From: Aaosphaeria pasadenensis
Lineage: Eukaryota > Ascomycota > Dothideomycetes > Pleosporales
Direction of reading: 5' to 3'
Assembly: GCA_022813625.1 (NCBI GenBank)
Contig: JAKLMB010000042.1
Coordinates: 124,001 to 188,000 of the forward strand
DNA length: 64,000 nucleotides
A program made the position numbers and the translations under genes. Shown here piece after piece: positions 22,008 to 34,578 of this stretch (position 1 is the stretch's first letter; each line of letters opens with the position of its first letter). The notes under the pieces were generated by a model that ran no database searches, was not told the origin of the DNA, and saw only the letters and a list, made by a program, of their open reading frames with translations.

Positions 22008-23597
22008 CTAACAAGGGCTTAAGCCTCTCCGTGATACAATCGCGCCTTTCTGCATGGTTTGCTTGAAGACGTGTAGCGATAATTCGGGTTCTGTTTCCTG
22101 TTAGCGAATTCCCCTTCAAAGACAATCGTCGGCGGACTTACGATAGTACATAACCTCATGACCCGCGTTATACACCCTTAAGAAGCTCAAACTACCCTCC
22201 GTCTTATATGCACCTACATCTTTACCATTGAATTTGTAGGGCGCGAGTGGCTTCGACTTGAACGCATCTTGTCCTGGGTACTGTATGGAGTTCGCAACGT
22301 CGAAGACGCCATACCAATTACAAATCCAATCAGCATCACCAGCCCATATCAGCGTCGTTACACCTGACGAGACGACAGAGCTTAGCTGTGACATGAATGA
22401 TCGAGGACCTTTCGATTGTTATTCCTTAATCTCAAAACGACAATTCGACACAACGTACCGTCACCTGATGAAGTGAACTTGTTATATGCTGCTGTCGGAC
22501 ATTCCTGGTATGAACTCTGCGCGCCAATCGCCTTCACGACTGTCGGATCTTCGAGATACTTCTTATAATTAGACGGCGGCTCGGGGTTATTACTCGGCGC
22601 TCTGATGTCGTAGACATCATAATCCGCGGCGGAGTACAGCGGCCGTTCGACTATCGCGTAACACGCCCGATCTGCGTTTTGGCAGTCTGTATTACTTCCC
22701 GTTCTTGCACAGGCTTGGATGTCAGGGAGACAGTAGTCCTCGTATCTGCTCATGTAGCGGTCGTATTGTGTTTTGCTGATAATGGGCCTGTGGCTGTTGT
22801 TGTAGGAGTAGGAGATGTAGGCGGGTTCTTGGATTGTGGCATCATGCCAGCCGTTGTTGATACCCAGGGCTACGATGGTGATTGGTTCCCCGGCCTTTGC
22901 TGCGTTCTGGGCTTGGATGTATTTCGCGAATTCGGGGCCGTAGTGGCCACCGTAGGACTCGGTGAAGATGCCGAAGTCGCGGGACTTGTACTCTGGGAAT
23001 GATGTATAGAAGGCTTGAATTAGCTTCCAGACATAAGGTGCGGCAGTGACGGTGGAAGTCACGTTGTTTGTTCCATAAGAGAAACCAACGCCGATCGGCT
23101 GATCGATATAGATCATGTTAGCATAGTTGTTGAAGCTATGGGTGTTATTGACAGGAACGGTATTCTTGACGCCGACTTCAAACTTGCAAGGACCATTCTC
23201 CTGGAAGAGACCGATCATGGAAGAACATCCCGGACCTCCATTGAACCATGCTGCGAGAGGTGCAGTTTCTGGATTTTGCCGCGCCTCGAAGAACCTGGGA
23301 CAATAATTAGAATGTTACACGAGATGCAAGGGACGATTGCACGTACCAAAACCACATGTTCATGTTTTCACCCACGGACAAGTAACCGGAATATTGCTTA
23401 ACGCCAGGCGTAGTTTCGCATATTCCAGAGTTATTGACGAATTCGATGCGAGCTCCCGTCTTTGCATGTTCGAAGACATTGTATAACACACCCGATCTCT
23501 CGACAACTGAGCGTTTGTCATGCCTTGCAGTGGGGACGGTGGTGGTCAATACTGGTAACACAAGCGTCAATGCCAGGTAAGTCAAAAAGGAAAACAT
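22008..23597 (-). CDS. Secreted serine carboxypeptidase (S10)
   Basis: Four exons (23597..23347, 23294..22459, 22408..22142, 22090..22008; introns 52, 50, 51 nt) give 478 residues. S10 enzymes release C-terminal amino acids at acid pH. A signal peptide (about 1-20) and a KR site (about 28-29) precede the domain. Hallmarks are YSGYLSVGENMNMWFWFFEAR, WFNGGPGCSS, IDQPIGVGFSYG, the nucleophile Ser197 in FTESYGGHYGP, the Asp block IWAGDADWICNWYG, and the His block NAGHEVMYYQPE. The third exon start was placed at an internal AAAG acceptor because it restores the family sequence GPRSF before the Asp block. Several NxT/NxS sites suggest glycosylation. Stop codons of this gene and the neighbouring subtilase are 113 bp apart. 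Confidence 0.93.
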
Positions 23598-24695
23598 AGT
23601 GTGGAACAGGGGAGAACAAAGTCATCGGAATGAAGGCATTGTAAGGAGGTGCCTGACTCTTTATATTGTGATGGTAGCGAACACATGGCAGTGCGACATA
23701 GTCTGTGAGACGTGCAGATCGATAGTTGTGTAGGCGCCGAGCTAGATTGTGTTTCGTCCGAGCTGGAGACGTATAGTTCGCAGATCATATTGCGCGGATC
23801 CATATATTGGAATCATTCATTTGGGAAATAGCTACTGGTGAGATCAAGTATACAATCACTGTAGCGAGGAAGATATACGTAGAATGAAGACTTGTACCAC
23901 GCGCTAAACAAAGGACAAGACTGTCAATAAACAGCTCACTATGCTTCAAATCACTAAGTACGTGATGTCAACGATGTCAGTGAAAAGAAGAACAACAAAC
24001 CCTGTGCATCAAAACCAATAAATGAGGAATGATTTAAGCAACATGGTGTGCTAACTCCACATTAGCAGATAAGTGGAGCGTGACGGTGAACAGGCTCTAG
24101 GACGATCGGTTGCACAGAACGCAACATATCACATCCGATGTGAAGGAGCCTGCACGCAAGTATGCGCGTCTCATTGGCCTTGTGGTAACCAGATATAGTG
24201 CCCGGGTTGCTGGATGTCCTTTAGCCCTTGCAACATTCCAATCCCTGCCATGCGCTGGCTGGCTTCTCGCGACGTGACACCTGAAGCCTCCAAATCCGAT
24301 AAGATCAGTTTGAATCGATGAGTATCGGCATCAAATACCCAGTCCGCTAATAAATGTCTTATCTCTCCTTGGATACAGACGTCGCCTTTGCGACATCTGC
24401 GACATCTGAAACGGTTGTTTGGAGCGCATTCAGCCGGTCATATTGGAGAAGTACCCTGCATGATCAGAAGGCCAGAATTAGATTCTAGAAGAGACGTTGC
24501 ACTCTAATCAGTGCCCCATGTCCCTCCGCCTAGGATCGGCATTTGAGACGCCGGGGTTTCTGGGGTATATCTGGATTGGGTTCGTGATCTCGTGTAAATA
24601 TTTACTGTGCTGATAACGAAATCGGTGGCGTCGCCAGTGACATGCCTGAGGTCAAATGGGATAGTATACAAATACAAAAGCAATGATGCTTTGCT
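23598..24695. other. Intergenic, no supported gene
   Basis: About 1.1 kb holding the carboxypeptidase promoter and the 3' region of the PTH11-like gene. No ORF, tRNA or repeat is supported. Confidence 0.55.
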
Positions 24696-26286
24696 TCAGC
24701 GAGGAGGGGTGTATACGGTTGCAGGAAGTTGTAACGTCTGCTCCAGCTCCCGATAAGCATCATTGAGGGTCTCTATCGAGCTCTTTTGGGAAAGCTGTAG
24801 CTGCTGCTTGGGTTGGATGATAGTCGGCGTATTGAGTGTCGGGGAGCGCGAATAGGAGGCGGGGTCATCCTTGGGCGGGACTGGTGGAGGTACGTCCAGA
24901 CCCACAAGCTCTACTTCCTCGTCGGAAGGAGGCTCTCTGCTACTGCGCAATGACACAGAGAAGATAGAACTTTTCGCGCTTTTCAAGGATGAAGCGAAGG
25001 TTGAGGCTTTCCCACTTATAGACGAAGGCCAAGAACTTTGCGACCTGAACGAAAGCGGAGATGAGACAGATACTTCTTTTGCGTGTACTATACGTGGGCC
25101 TTTGGTTGTAGAACTTCGACCTGTACTATCGCTTTTCCAAGTATGATTGTGCTGATTCAAGACTTCTCGAGTCCGGGTGCGCTGTGCCTTTGATACGAGG
25201 GGCTTCAATGTGGGGAGTGAAGCGCAGAGTATGCCGATGTTGACTTCGATCAACGACCACATGTTTATGGGTAATGAATCGTAAAATGGGTCACTAGAGA
25301 GGGTAAACTGGCGCAGGTATTGTAGCCTTATGATGGATGCGACCATGCTGAAGAAACCCAAGCCAAAAACAAAGTACAGCGCAAATTTTTCGCGGGGAGG
25401 GCGGGGGATCGCGAGAACGAACTTGATGGGCAGGACGAGGATCCATAGATCCATGACAATGTGAAATGCAGAAGTAACTGTATTGAGATTATCAGCGTCG
25501 ATCAATGGTGTAGAAAGAATCAACCCTACCGTGGTAGAATGCGTTAGCATTGATACAGGTGCCCTTGACTTGGCCTGTGAAATCCCAAAGCTTTTCGAGG
25601 GGTGTACACTGCGCGGGCACCACGATGGTGACGATCAACTGCCACGTTGCTAGCAGAATTATCGTGCCTTTGCAAAGTCTTGCAAAGATTTTGATGACAG
25701 CTAAGTATATCATTAGCAACAGATCCATGATCGGAATGTTCAACATACCTAAACGCAGATAGATGATCAAAATTGATATCTTTACGAGTGTGACCACCAT
25801 CTTATAAGTAACAACCATAGCAAGGATCATCTGGATCGCATTAGAGACCGTAAAACCCAAGGAATTATCCTCATACTTGAATATTCCTTTCCATCATCAA
25901 GGGTGTCAAGGACATCCCACTGAATCCCATCAGATACTTTCGTGCGCCTACGAGAAATTCCAGAGTAAGGGCAAATGTCAAGGCCTATCGAGTAAGCGAA
26001 CATTACGAACAATGTATCCAGTGTGAACCTACTGCGGCAATGATCATAACTATATCCTCTGTTCCCATATTGCGAACAATGTATGCACGTGTGAAGACTC
26101 GCAATGCAACACATACCACTGGTGAAATGTTAGAGAGATCACATCAAGCAATGAAGCAAGGGAAAGGCGGCACTCACTTCCAATAAGTGTCATCGCGATC
26201 GAGACTCCTATTGCCACGTCCTGCCTCAGCTGTTCGGCACCAGGCGCGAACTTGGAGGTGTCCAAACTGATCATCTCGTCCGCCAT
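24696..26286 (-). CDS. PTH11/rhodopsin-like seven-helix membrane protein
   Basis: Six exons (26286..26178, 26118..26033, 25984..25877, 25830..25749, 25700..25530, 25477..24696; introns 59, 48, 46, 48, 52 nt) give 445 residues; all phases agree. The family's blocks appear in order: VALRVFTRAYIVRNMGTED, VVTLVKISILIIYLRL, an internal helix (CKGTIILLATWQLIVTIVVPAQC), QCTPLEKLWD, GTCINANAFYH, DLWILVLPIKFVLAIP, RQF...SLPINMWSLIEVNIGILCASLPTLKPL. The C-terminal tail of about 170 residues is Ser/Pro-rich and cytoplasmic by prediction. The family (fungal rhodopsin domain) includes Pth11 of Magnaporthe, a receptor for surface cues, but most members have no known ligand. No CFEM cysteine domain precedes the helices here. 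The exon count and tiny introns make individual junctions less certain than the family call. Confidence 0.88.
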
Positions 26287-27986
26287 AATGACTCCGCAAA
26301 GTCGACGAGAACTGAAAGGTACGAGAGAAACAAAAAATGGGTGCGAGCTTTCAGATTCTCAGATTGGCGTTCCCATGGCAAACAAGAAGGCATGGGCATG
26401 CTCTTGTACATAACCGCAAATGCGGTCCGATCTATGGTTCAGCGACGCCATCACATCCGTGCCCCTATCGATAGAATGCGTCGATGATGAATAGCTGAAA
26501 CGATATTTGAAGGCACCAAAGTTCAATAAGTCAGGCACGAAACATAGCACGCCAAGTTAAGACACATTGAGAGGCCAGTTCGAGTCAAGCTCGCTAGGGC
26601 CTCATACACGGTCGTGGAGAATAACTCCGAATCTGGAGAGATAGGCGAGAGCATGCACGAGACGGCAACGTGCAGGTCGTATTAGCTCAGACATCAAACG
26701 TTTTTCTGGAATCCTGTAACCAGGACACAGGATTAACTTTGCATGGGCATGAGTAGTAAAGCTCATGAATAAGTCAATGGGAGGAGAGTGGCGATAATCT
26801 GCGTCTGATGTGAGGGAATATAGAAAACCGTTCAACAAAGGCATTGGAAAGTTCGCCATTGAGCAGTTGAATCAGGCACCGTACGACGTACGCTGTGCTA
26901 CCGAAGGAGGCTATCAGTGCGACGGAAGATTTTTTGACAGCGGTTGTCAACCAAAGGAAGTGGGATGAACGATAGAAGGAGGTCGTCATAATTAGTGTTC
27001 TGGTTGCGGTTTGATGCTCAATCTGTATGAGGATGGTTTCAGACGCAGGTACAATCCTTGGCGTGACAACCCACTTTTGGGTGCATATTGAGAAACACAA
27101 CGAGATTGTGATAATGAGAAAGAAGGTTTGACAAAAGTGGTGACAATTAAATATGCATCACACAGCCTTCGACACCACAAGGACTCAACTTTCAAATCGG
27201 ACCGCGCCAGGTCGAGTCCAGTCGAAGTACTTTCTCGGAAGCGAAGGCTCGTCGCCAGAGTCGTCATTCAACTGTATATAGTTCACGAACGGAGCTGTCA
27301 TGGAGGTGACCCTAATCGCATTTGATGAAAGAATTATTCAATCGCTATCCAGCAAAACCACTATTGAACGTCGACGTGCACTGCGTAGTGAACAGCTGTC
27401 ATTGGGAGCATGGCTAAGGCATCCTGATGCCACGCAGAGGCGGTGCAATTTTTAGAGTGAGTTGGAATTGGTGAGCAACATAGACTTGTGCATCCTGCGG
27501 TGGTATTATTGTATCGCGATATACTCTGCGTAGACGATATAAGTATTATTACATGAGTCTTAGATAAGTACCTAGGTAGTGACTAGAATGGATAGTGAGA
27601 AGATGGATGGAGAGGGAGATGGGATGGATATAGGTAGTTAGAAGTGAAGTATGAGGTCAGGTGGACGGTTGGATGTGGTCAAAGCTCCCGATCGTCTTGG
27701 CATCATCGATAGCTCGATTGACATCAACATCCATCCATCCAATACTCATACAACTACCTACACAACAACGACATCCTCACGCCTTCTACACTTCCAGCCA
27801 ACTGCGCTTCACCTTCCCTCAGTTCTGCCCTCTTCTCTCTCGGTGAAAGGCTCGATCGCTCTTACCAAGCCATTGCACAGGCTATCTATACCATTCCTCC
27901 AATCGGTGAACTACCTGTCGCCTTGTTGTCCGTCTCCGAATCCCTGCAGCCTGCAGTGACAGCGATCTTATACACATACATCCAAA
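26287..27986. other. Divergent intergenic region
   Basis: About 1.7 kb between the PTH11-like gene and the Rab7 gene. The last 300 bp are rich in C/T and CCATCC/CAAC runs, as in a fungal promoter and 5' UTR. No gene is supported. Confidence 0.55.
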
Positions 27987-28933
<947 letters not shown>

Positions 28934-29640
28934 TTGGGTTGTTGGTGCCGGTGAAGCGCAGATAGCTCACTAGTTCTCCTGTCTGATTGTCTTCGTCTAG
29001 TCCCTGCTGTGTTTGTCTCTATTCATGTATGGAGTTGGGTGTTTTGGTGCCATGCATGCCTCTTTTTACCAATGGCAGCACGCTCTTGATATGTTGTTCA
29101 AGTTTCCGTCACAGAGCATTTAGGGTCTTGAATAGCCAGGTTACATACTTCTCCACATTCAATAGATCCGAATGCCACATACGAATGACCTGTGTATTGA
29201 ACGTATCCACTTAAATGTTGCTTGATATGTGAACAACTGCTTCGCAAATGACCCTCGCACGGGCCTTGAATTTTCCGGATGACGCGAGTTGGGCGCTATC
29301 AATTCCGAAACACAACGACTCCCATGAACCACGACGACTACCACTAGACACCACTATTAATACTACCACACACTACCACTACCGAGTTCCGCCTTTAAAA
29401 CGCCGAGCAGCGATCGCGAGGACAGCAGATACAAAACATATCCGGCTGCCCTACGCCTCTTCCTCTTCCTACTCCACCTCCGCTTCCACCTCCACGACTC
29501 GTCCCTACTCCTCCACCGAACGGTCCGGAGTGTCCTCTTCGCTCCAGTCTGTCCTGTCGCCCTTCTCATGGGCTATATCTACCGTCCACCACCCCACAGT
29601 ATATGCGCTTCCGCAAAACGGCCTCCCTAAGGCATGTTCC

Positions 29641-31205
29641 ATGATGACAGCGACCCCAACAGACCCGGACACCCGTTTGCTACACACCGATAGCGGCGGT
29701 GCATACAGTCCATCTCCTCAACGACTATACGTGTCGAATAGCCCGATAATGAGTCCCTCGACCGTGGTTAGCGTATGGGACGAGGGTACGAAGCCAACGT
29801 GGTATAAAGGCGTCAGGCACACGATCGGCATCTTATTACTTCTAGCGACTGTCTTTTTATGGACTGCATCGAATTTCCTTGCATCGGTAAGAACCCCCCA
29901 AGTTCTCTGTTTCGTGGCGCAAGCCGACTTGAATGGACAAACATGCTAAGAACATATCTATAGACAATCTTTGCCGATGATTCCTACTCCAAACCTTACT
30001 TCGTCACCTACACCAACACCGCATTTTTCCTTTTACCATTGATACCCATATTTTTACGGCATGTGTGGGACGACCGATCAACTATCGCATCAAATTTCTC
30101 GCAGAAGACCCCATTCCTCTCCCAAATACAAGACCTTCTCGAACGCCCTGTGGGCCGATATAAGTTACTGCGCGATCATGAAACACCATCAACATCGGCT
30201 GCATCGTCAATAGCCTCCAAGTCTCGACAGCACGGAGACGACCAATCTGCCGCCACGGAACTGCTCCTCGGTGACGAACTCAGAGATTCGCAGGAATTTG
30301 AGGGAGATGCGGAAGACGAATGCCTAACCCTCAAAGATACGATTCGTGTTAGTCTTGAATTCTGTTTTCTCTGGTTCCTGGCCAACTACTTTGCTTCTGC
30401 TTGTCTATCTTACACGACCGTTGCTTCGTCGACCATTCTCACATCCACCTCTTCGATATGGACCCTGCTCATTGGTGCATTGCTCAAGGTTGAGCGCTTC
30501 ACATTGCGGAAATTCCTAGGCGTCACAGCCTCACTGGCCGGAATCATTCTGATCTCCTCAGTCGACATTGCAGGCGACACAGACGAGAACCGCGGTTCAT
30601 TCCCACACAAAACATCACGAGAGCTCGCAATCGGCGACGCCATGGCATTTTTCTCCGCCGTGCTCTATGGCTTCTACGCCGTCTTCATGAAGAAACGCAT
30701 CGCCGATGAATCCAAAGTAAACATGCCCCTATTCTTCGGCCTAGTCGGCATATTCAACATTGTCCTCCTTTGGCCCGGCCTCATCATCCTCCACTTCACC
30801 GGCATCGAACCCTTTGAACTTCCACCCACGAAACGCATCCTCACAATCGTCCTCGTAAACTCCGCCTCCAGCCTCGTCAGCGACTTCTGTTGGGCCTACG
30901 CCATGCTGCTCACGAGCCCTCTCGTCGTAACCGTGGGCCTCAGTCTCACCATCCCGCTAAGCTTGATCGGCCAGATGGTCCTCGACGCACAGTATTCCAG
31001 CGCCCTGTACTGGGTCGGCGCCGCCGTCATGCTGCTCTCCTTCATATTCATCAATCACGAGGAGAAGAAGGACGAAGATGAAGGCACGCAGGACGCAGCG
31101 CCCGTCTTCAGCGTCAGAAATTCGATGTCGAGTCGCAGGGACTCTATGCCGAGTCGACGGAATTCGGTTCGGAGTAGCAGGAGGGCGAGTGCGGTTGGTG
31201 TGTAG
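29641..31205 (+). CDS. SLC35F/EamA-type transporter (YML018C-like vacuolar membrane protein)
   Basis: Two exons (29641..29886 and 29964..31205; 77-nt intron) give 495 residues from the chosen ATG-ATG start. The protein has about ten membrane helices: TIGILLLLATVFLWTASNFLAS, YTNTAFFLLPLIPIFL, FCFLWFLANYFASACLSYTTVASSTILTS, FLGVTASLAGIILISS, MAFFSAVLYGFYAVFMKK, FGLVGIFNIVLLWPGLIILH, and SPLVVTVGLSLTIPLSLIGQM among them. The pattern is that of the SLC35F/drug-metabolite transporter group, whose fungal members sit in the vacuolar membrane; the substrate is unknown. The C-terminus is Ser/Arg-rich. The open frame extends upstream to an ATG at 29248, adding 131 residues of Ser/Thr-rich low complexity; I prefer the later start because the upstream part overlaps a pyrimidine-rich, 5' UTR-like tract (about 29457-29520), but this is a judgement. 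Confidence 0.85.
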
Positions 31206-31541
31206 TGCTGTGCTGTACAGATGATATACCCCGATTATTTTTATGTTAAATTGTATATTTCAAGGTTTGCGTGATGGGATAATGTCATGATGGATGGTAT
31301 CGGATCTAGGGATATGTGAAATATGATCTATCAAGTTTTCTACCGCATCTGTTCCATGGAGGTCGTTATTGTGTAGTTCAATGAACTCATCAAGTGACGG
31401 TCGCATGTTTTACATGGAGTGAGTGAGGTAAGCATCCCTATAGGAGGAAACGTCAAACGAATCGACAGTCATGTTCGAATGGGTATAAACTTCGCATTCA
31501 GATCTCCCCTACCTCTCAGTTCCTAGCACCTCGTAACTGCC
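31206..31541. other. Convergent 3' region
   Basis: A 336-bp gap between the ends of the transporter and PUS4 genes. AT-rich tracts suit polyadenylation; nothing else is seen. Confidence 0.5.
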
Positions 31542-33198
31542 CTACCGTCTATTCCCATTCCACTTCCTCTTCCCCCAATTCCCACCCCCACCACCACCTC
31601 CGCCCCTCTTCCCCCTATAACTTCCCTCCCTATCCCCCTCCCTCCTCTCACTCTTCCTCTCCTCCATATTCTTCTTCCACGTCTCCTCGTCCTCGACCTC
31701 CTCTGCCTTCCACCCCTCCTTCTCCATGAACTCCTCGAGGTACTGCTTAACCTTGGGCTCCCAGACCTCCGGCGTCTCGAGCTCGGAGTACTCGAGGACG
31801 TTGCCGGCGGCGAGGCTGTAGTCGCCTTGGCGGGTGCGGATCAGGGAGGTCATGTGGGCGAGGGAGGAGCAGGCGACGCCGAGGTCGTGGCACAGGGAGC
31901 GGACGTAGAAGCCGGAGGTTACGGTCATGCGGAGGCGTGCTGCTGGGGGTTGGGGCTGCGGTGATGAGGAGGGTTGTTCTTGAGTAGGTTCAGTGGCGAG
32001 TTCAGTGGTGGGTTCAGTGGCGGGTTCAGTGGTGGGTTCGGTGGAGGGTTCGGTGGTGGGTTCCGCGGCGGTTGAGGGAAGCTGTTCTGGTTCTTGGGCT
32101 GTTTTAATGGGGTTTGTGGGTGCGGTTTCGACATTTTCGGGCGCGGAGGTTGGGAGAGAGGGTTCTGGGTTGGATTCTTCGACAGGTAGACCGCCTGACA
32201 TTGCTGGTTCGTCTTCTGTCTTGGGTTTCTTGGGGTGCGAGTCGGAGTCTGTTATCAGTTCGTCATCGGCTGATGCCCGCTCTCGTTTTGTCCCTCGTCG
32301 CTCGTGGGTGTTGGTTTTGTTCCTGTCTTGACTCCTCACGCCCAGAAGTTTCTCTGCACCGGCTTTCTCTTCCCCTTCGATTTCTTCCTTGGGCCAGGTA
32401 TATTCGTGCGTACCGGGTTCCAACCATTCCACCAATTCCAATTCGGTCACTTCGACTGGCCTGGCTTGCACTTCGGGAATCTCCTTGCCCTCTCTTGCGT
32501 ATTCGTACATCTTCTTTCCGTCGACTTTGAGTGCCGAGAATACACTTGGCTTTTGCATGATCTTTCCTCGAAACTGTGCCAGCTTCTCCTCCACCAGCTC
32601 CTTCGTCACATGTTCGTACGGCGCCTTGCTGACCACTTTTCCCACAGCATCGTAGCTGTCCGTCGCCGCGCCAAATAGCACCACAGTCTCATAGCTCTTC
32701 GTGCATTCTAGGAACCTTGATAGGCATTTTGTTCCCTTTCCAACACCCACGATTAACACGCCGGTAGCGAGGGGATCGAGTGTTCCGCCGTGGCCAAGCT
32801 TGACTTTCAGTTTATCTATCTTGTTTTTGCGAGATCCGGACAGTGTCATGTGCTGGCGTTCATGGTCGAGCCAGGGAGTGAATACGGAGGAGGGCTGGAA
32901 GTGGGTTTGTAAGTCGCGGAGCACACCGGCGGAGGAGGCCCATTGCGGTTTGTTGATTGCTTTTGTAATTGCGGATTAGCATGGCTTCAGGACCATACAG
33001 AGACGAGTGAATCATCCCAGGTGTGCCTGGAACGAGGGAAATATTTTGTAGTAACCCAGTAGCTTCGTAGAGATATTAAGTGGTTTTTTGGGAGCTCTTT
33101 GAATGCAACAATGTAGGTAATGAATTATGACAGCAAGTATCGAACTTACCAAAGACACCTTCCAGTACCTTTCGGGTCTCTTTCGGTGGAGAAGCCAT
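31542..33198 (-). CDS. PUS4: tRNA pseudouridine-55 synthase (TruB/PUS4 family)
   Basis: Two exons (33198..33150 and 32959..31542) with an unusually long 190-nt intron give 488 residues. PUS4 converts U55 to pseudouridine in the T-loop of nuclear and mitochondrial tRNAs. Motifs in order: VFAINKP at the start, the catalytic loop GHGGTLDPLATGVLIVGVG (Asp78), KSYETVVLFGAATDSYDAVGKV, FRGKIMQKPSVFSALKVDGKKMYEYAREG, then after a long insertion GFYVRSLCHDLGVACSSLAHMTSLIRTRQGDY. The insertion (about residues 190-360) is low-complexity: acidic, Pro-rich, with TEPT repeats. The C-terminus is Glu/Arg/Gly-rich, ending in a poly-Gly and basic tail likely to aid RNA binding (inference). The start could lie slightly upstream in the same frame, but MASPPKE is the conventional first Met before VFAINKP. 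Confidence 0.92.
31987..32064. repeat. 12-bp coding minisatellite in PUS4
   Basis: Six or more tandem copies of a 12-base unit (GGTTCAGTGGCG and close variants on the + strand) code for the Thr-Glu-Pro repeat of PUS4. The unit length is a multiple of three, so copy-number change keeps the frame. Confidence 0.85.
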
Positions 33199-33480
33199 TG
33201 CAATGCGCGCAAGTCTATCGACAATTGGCATTGGTTGGGTGTTTTGTAGATGAACCGTCGCATCAGAGCTTGAAGCATTTCCGACGCCAAGAGTTCGATG
33301 CGCTAAAACTTTCCGCATCTCCAGGCCGCGACTGTTTGTGCCACCCATCTCTCTCCCCACCAAAACTTTTGTGACACTTCACATCAAACCGCGCAGTCGT
33401 GGCAGTTTCGAGGCCCTAGGTCGGCTCATAATAATCATTCGGGAAATCGTCCAGCGCGACCGCAGCCCTCTGGCGCAAAC
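33199..33480. promoter_or_regulatory. Bidirectional promoter between PUS4 and the J-RRM splicing factor
   Basis: The two start codons lie 282 bp apart on opposite strands, so one short region must hold both core promoters. No single TATA box stands out. Confidence 0.55.
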
Positions 33481-34578
33481 ATGAGCGACTCCAATAAAGA
33501 CCTCGAGGACGTTGCGAAGACGACAAATGAGGACTTCTACGAGCTCCTCGGTGTGGGCTTCGATTGCGTGGAGTCAGAGATCAAGCGCGCATACCGAAAG
33601 ACTTCGATCAAATACCATCCCGACAAGAATAAAGATGATCAAAACGCTGCGGACCGATTCATCCTCATCGGTATAGCACGCGACATCTTGCTCGATGCGA
33701 AGTTGAAAGGCGAATATGACAGGGCACGGATGCGGAGGAAGGAGAAGGCGCTGCAAGACGAGCTGCTAGATGGAAAGAGGCGGAAAATGAAGGAGGATCT
33801 GGAGAGGAGAGAGCGCGCGGGCGTGAGCATGAAAAGGAAGCGCGCAGAAGATCTCAGTGAGGCCGAAAGACGAGAACTGGAGATTCAAAGGCTTGCAGAG
33901 GACGGAAAGAGGAGGCGAAAGGAACAACAGGAGAAGATGGAGCGCCAGAGGCAGGAAGAAGAGGCATCATTCATGGAGCCAAGTCCAGAAGTTGAGACAA
34001 AACCCGCGCCTACTGCCCCCGGACAGACAGCAGAGATTGACAGAACCGTCAAAGTTCGCTTTGTGCGAGATGGCGATGCTACAACCTGGGGCAAGGAACA
34101 TTTCTCACAAGTGTTTTCCAAGTACGGGAAAATCGATAGCGTTGTTATGGGCAAAGAGAAAAAACTCAAGTTGCCTGGGGAGAAACACAGAAAGGTGGTT
34201 GTCATGGTATTCATCGTGTATACGCGCCTGGATCACGCCCACGCAGCAGTCATGGACGCAAAAGCCGACATTCCATCATTGGAGTCCGTTGGTTGGGCTG
34301 GAAAAGAGCCTGACATCAAATCTCCAAATTTGCCGGCAGAACCTACTCTTTCTGCGCCGTCCACTCCTGTGGCTACACCTAACAAAACATTTCGCGCTTC
34401 TTTCAATCCCAACCTGGGGAAAGGGTTCGGAAGTGCCCCGGGAACCCCTTCATTCTCATTTTCTCCGAAGACTCCAAGCCTAGAAGAAGTCACGATGATG
34501 CGCTTGAAACAAGCGGAAAAGCGGAGACTGGAGGAACAGATTCGCCAACAGGAAGCTGCTGAGGAGGCTGCAGCCTGA
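33481..34578 (+). CDS. J-domain/RRM splicing factor, Cwf23/DNAJC17-like
   Basis: An intronless gene for 365 residues. The J domain spans about residues 16-85 (EDFYELLGV ... the HPD triad at 46-48 in KYHPDKNKDD ... AKLKGEYDR), then a highly charged Arg/Lys/Glu coiled coil (about 85-165), then an RRM-like domain (about 188-275: VKVRFVRDG, FSQVFSKYGKIDSVVM, VVMVFIVYTRLDHAHAAV), and a tail with a conserved basic helix EEVTMMRLKQAEKRRLEEQIR. This J-coil-RRM order is that of Cwf23 in fission yeast and human DNAJC17, accessory spliceosome proteins. In these proteins the J domain can stimulate Hsp70 or act structurally; HPD retention suggests it is active here. Absence of introns in a splicing factor in an intron-rich genome is noteworthy but not rare. 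Confidence 0.92.
   Translation: MSDSNKDLEDVAKTTNEDFYELLGVGFDCVESEIKRAYRKTSIKYHPDKNKDDQNAADRFILIGIARDILLDAKLKGEYDRARMRRKEKALQDELLDGKRRKMKEDLERRERAGVSMKRKRAEDLSEAERRELEIQRLAEDGKRRRKEQQEKMERQRQEEEASFMEPSPEVETKPAPTAPGQTAEIDRTVKVRFVRDGDATTWGKEHFSQVFSKYGKIDSVVMGKEKKLKLPGEKHRKVVVMVFIVYTRLDHAHAAVMDAKADIPSLESVGWAGKEPDIKSPNLPAEPTLSAPSTPVATPNKTFRASFNPNLGKGFGSAPGTPSFSFSPKTPSLEEVTMMRLKQAEKRRLEEQIRQQEAAEEAAA

Noticed and set aside
32114..32678. Long plus-strand frames (124-138 codons) inside PUS4
   Set aside because: They are antisense shadows of the biased-codon PUS4 exon.
33857..34483. 208-codon plus-strand frame within the J-RRM gene
   Set aside because: It is an alternative frame of a well-supported coding gene with no independent motif.
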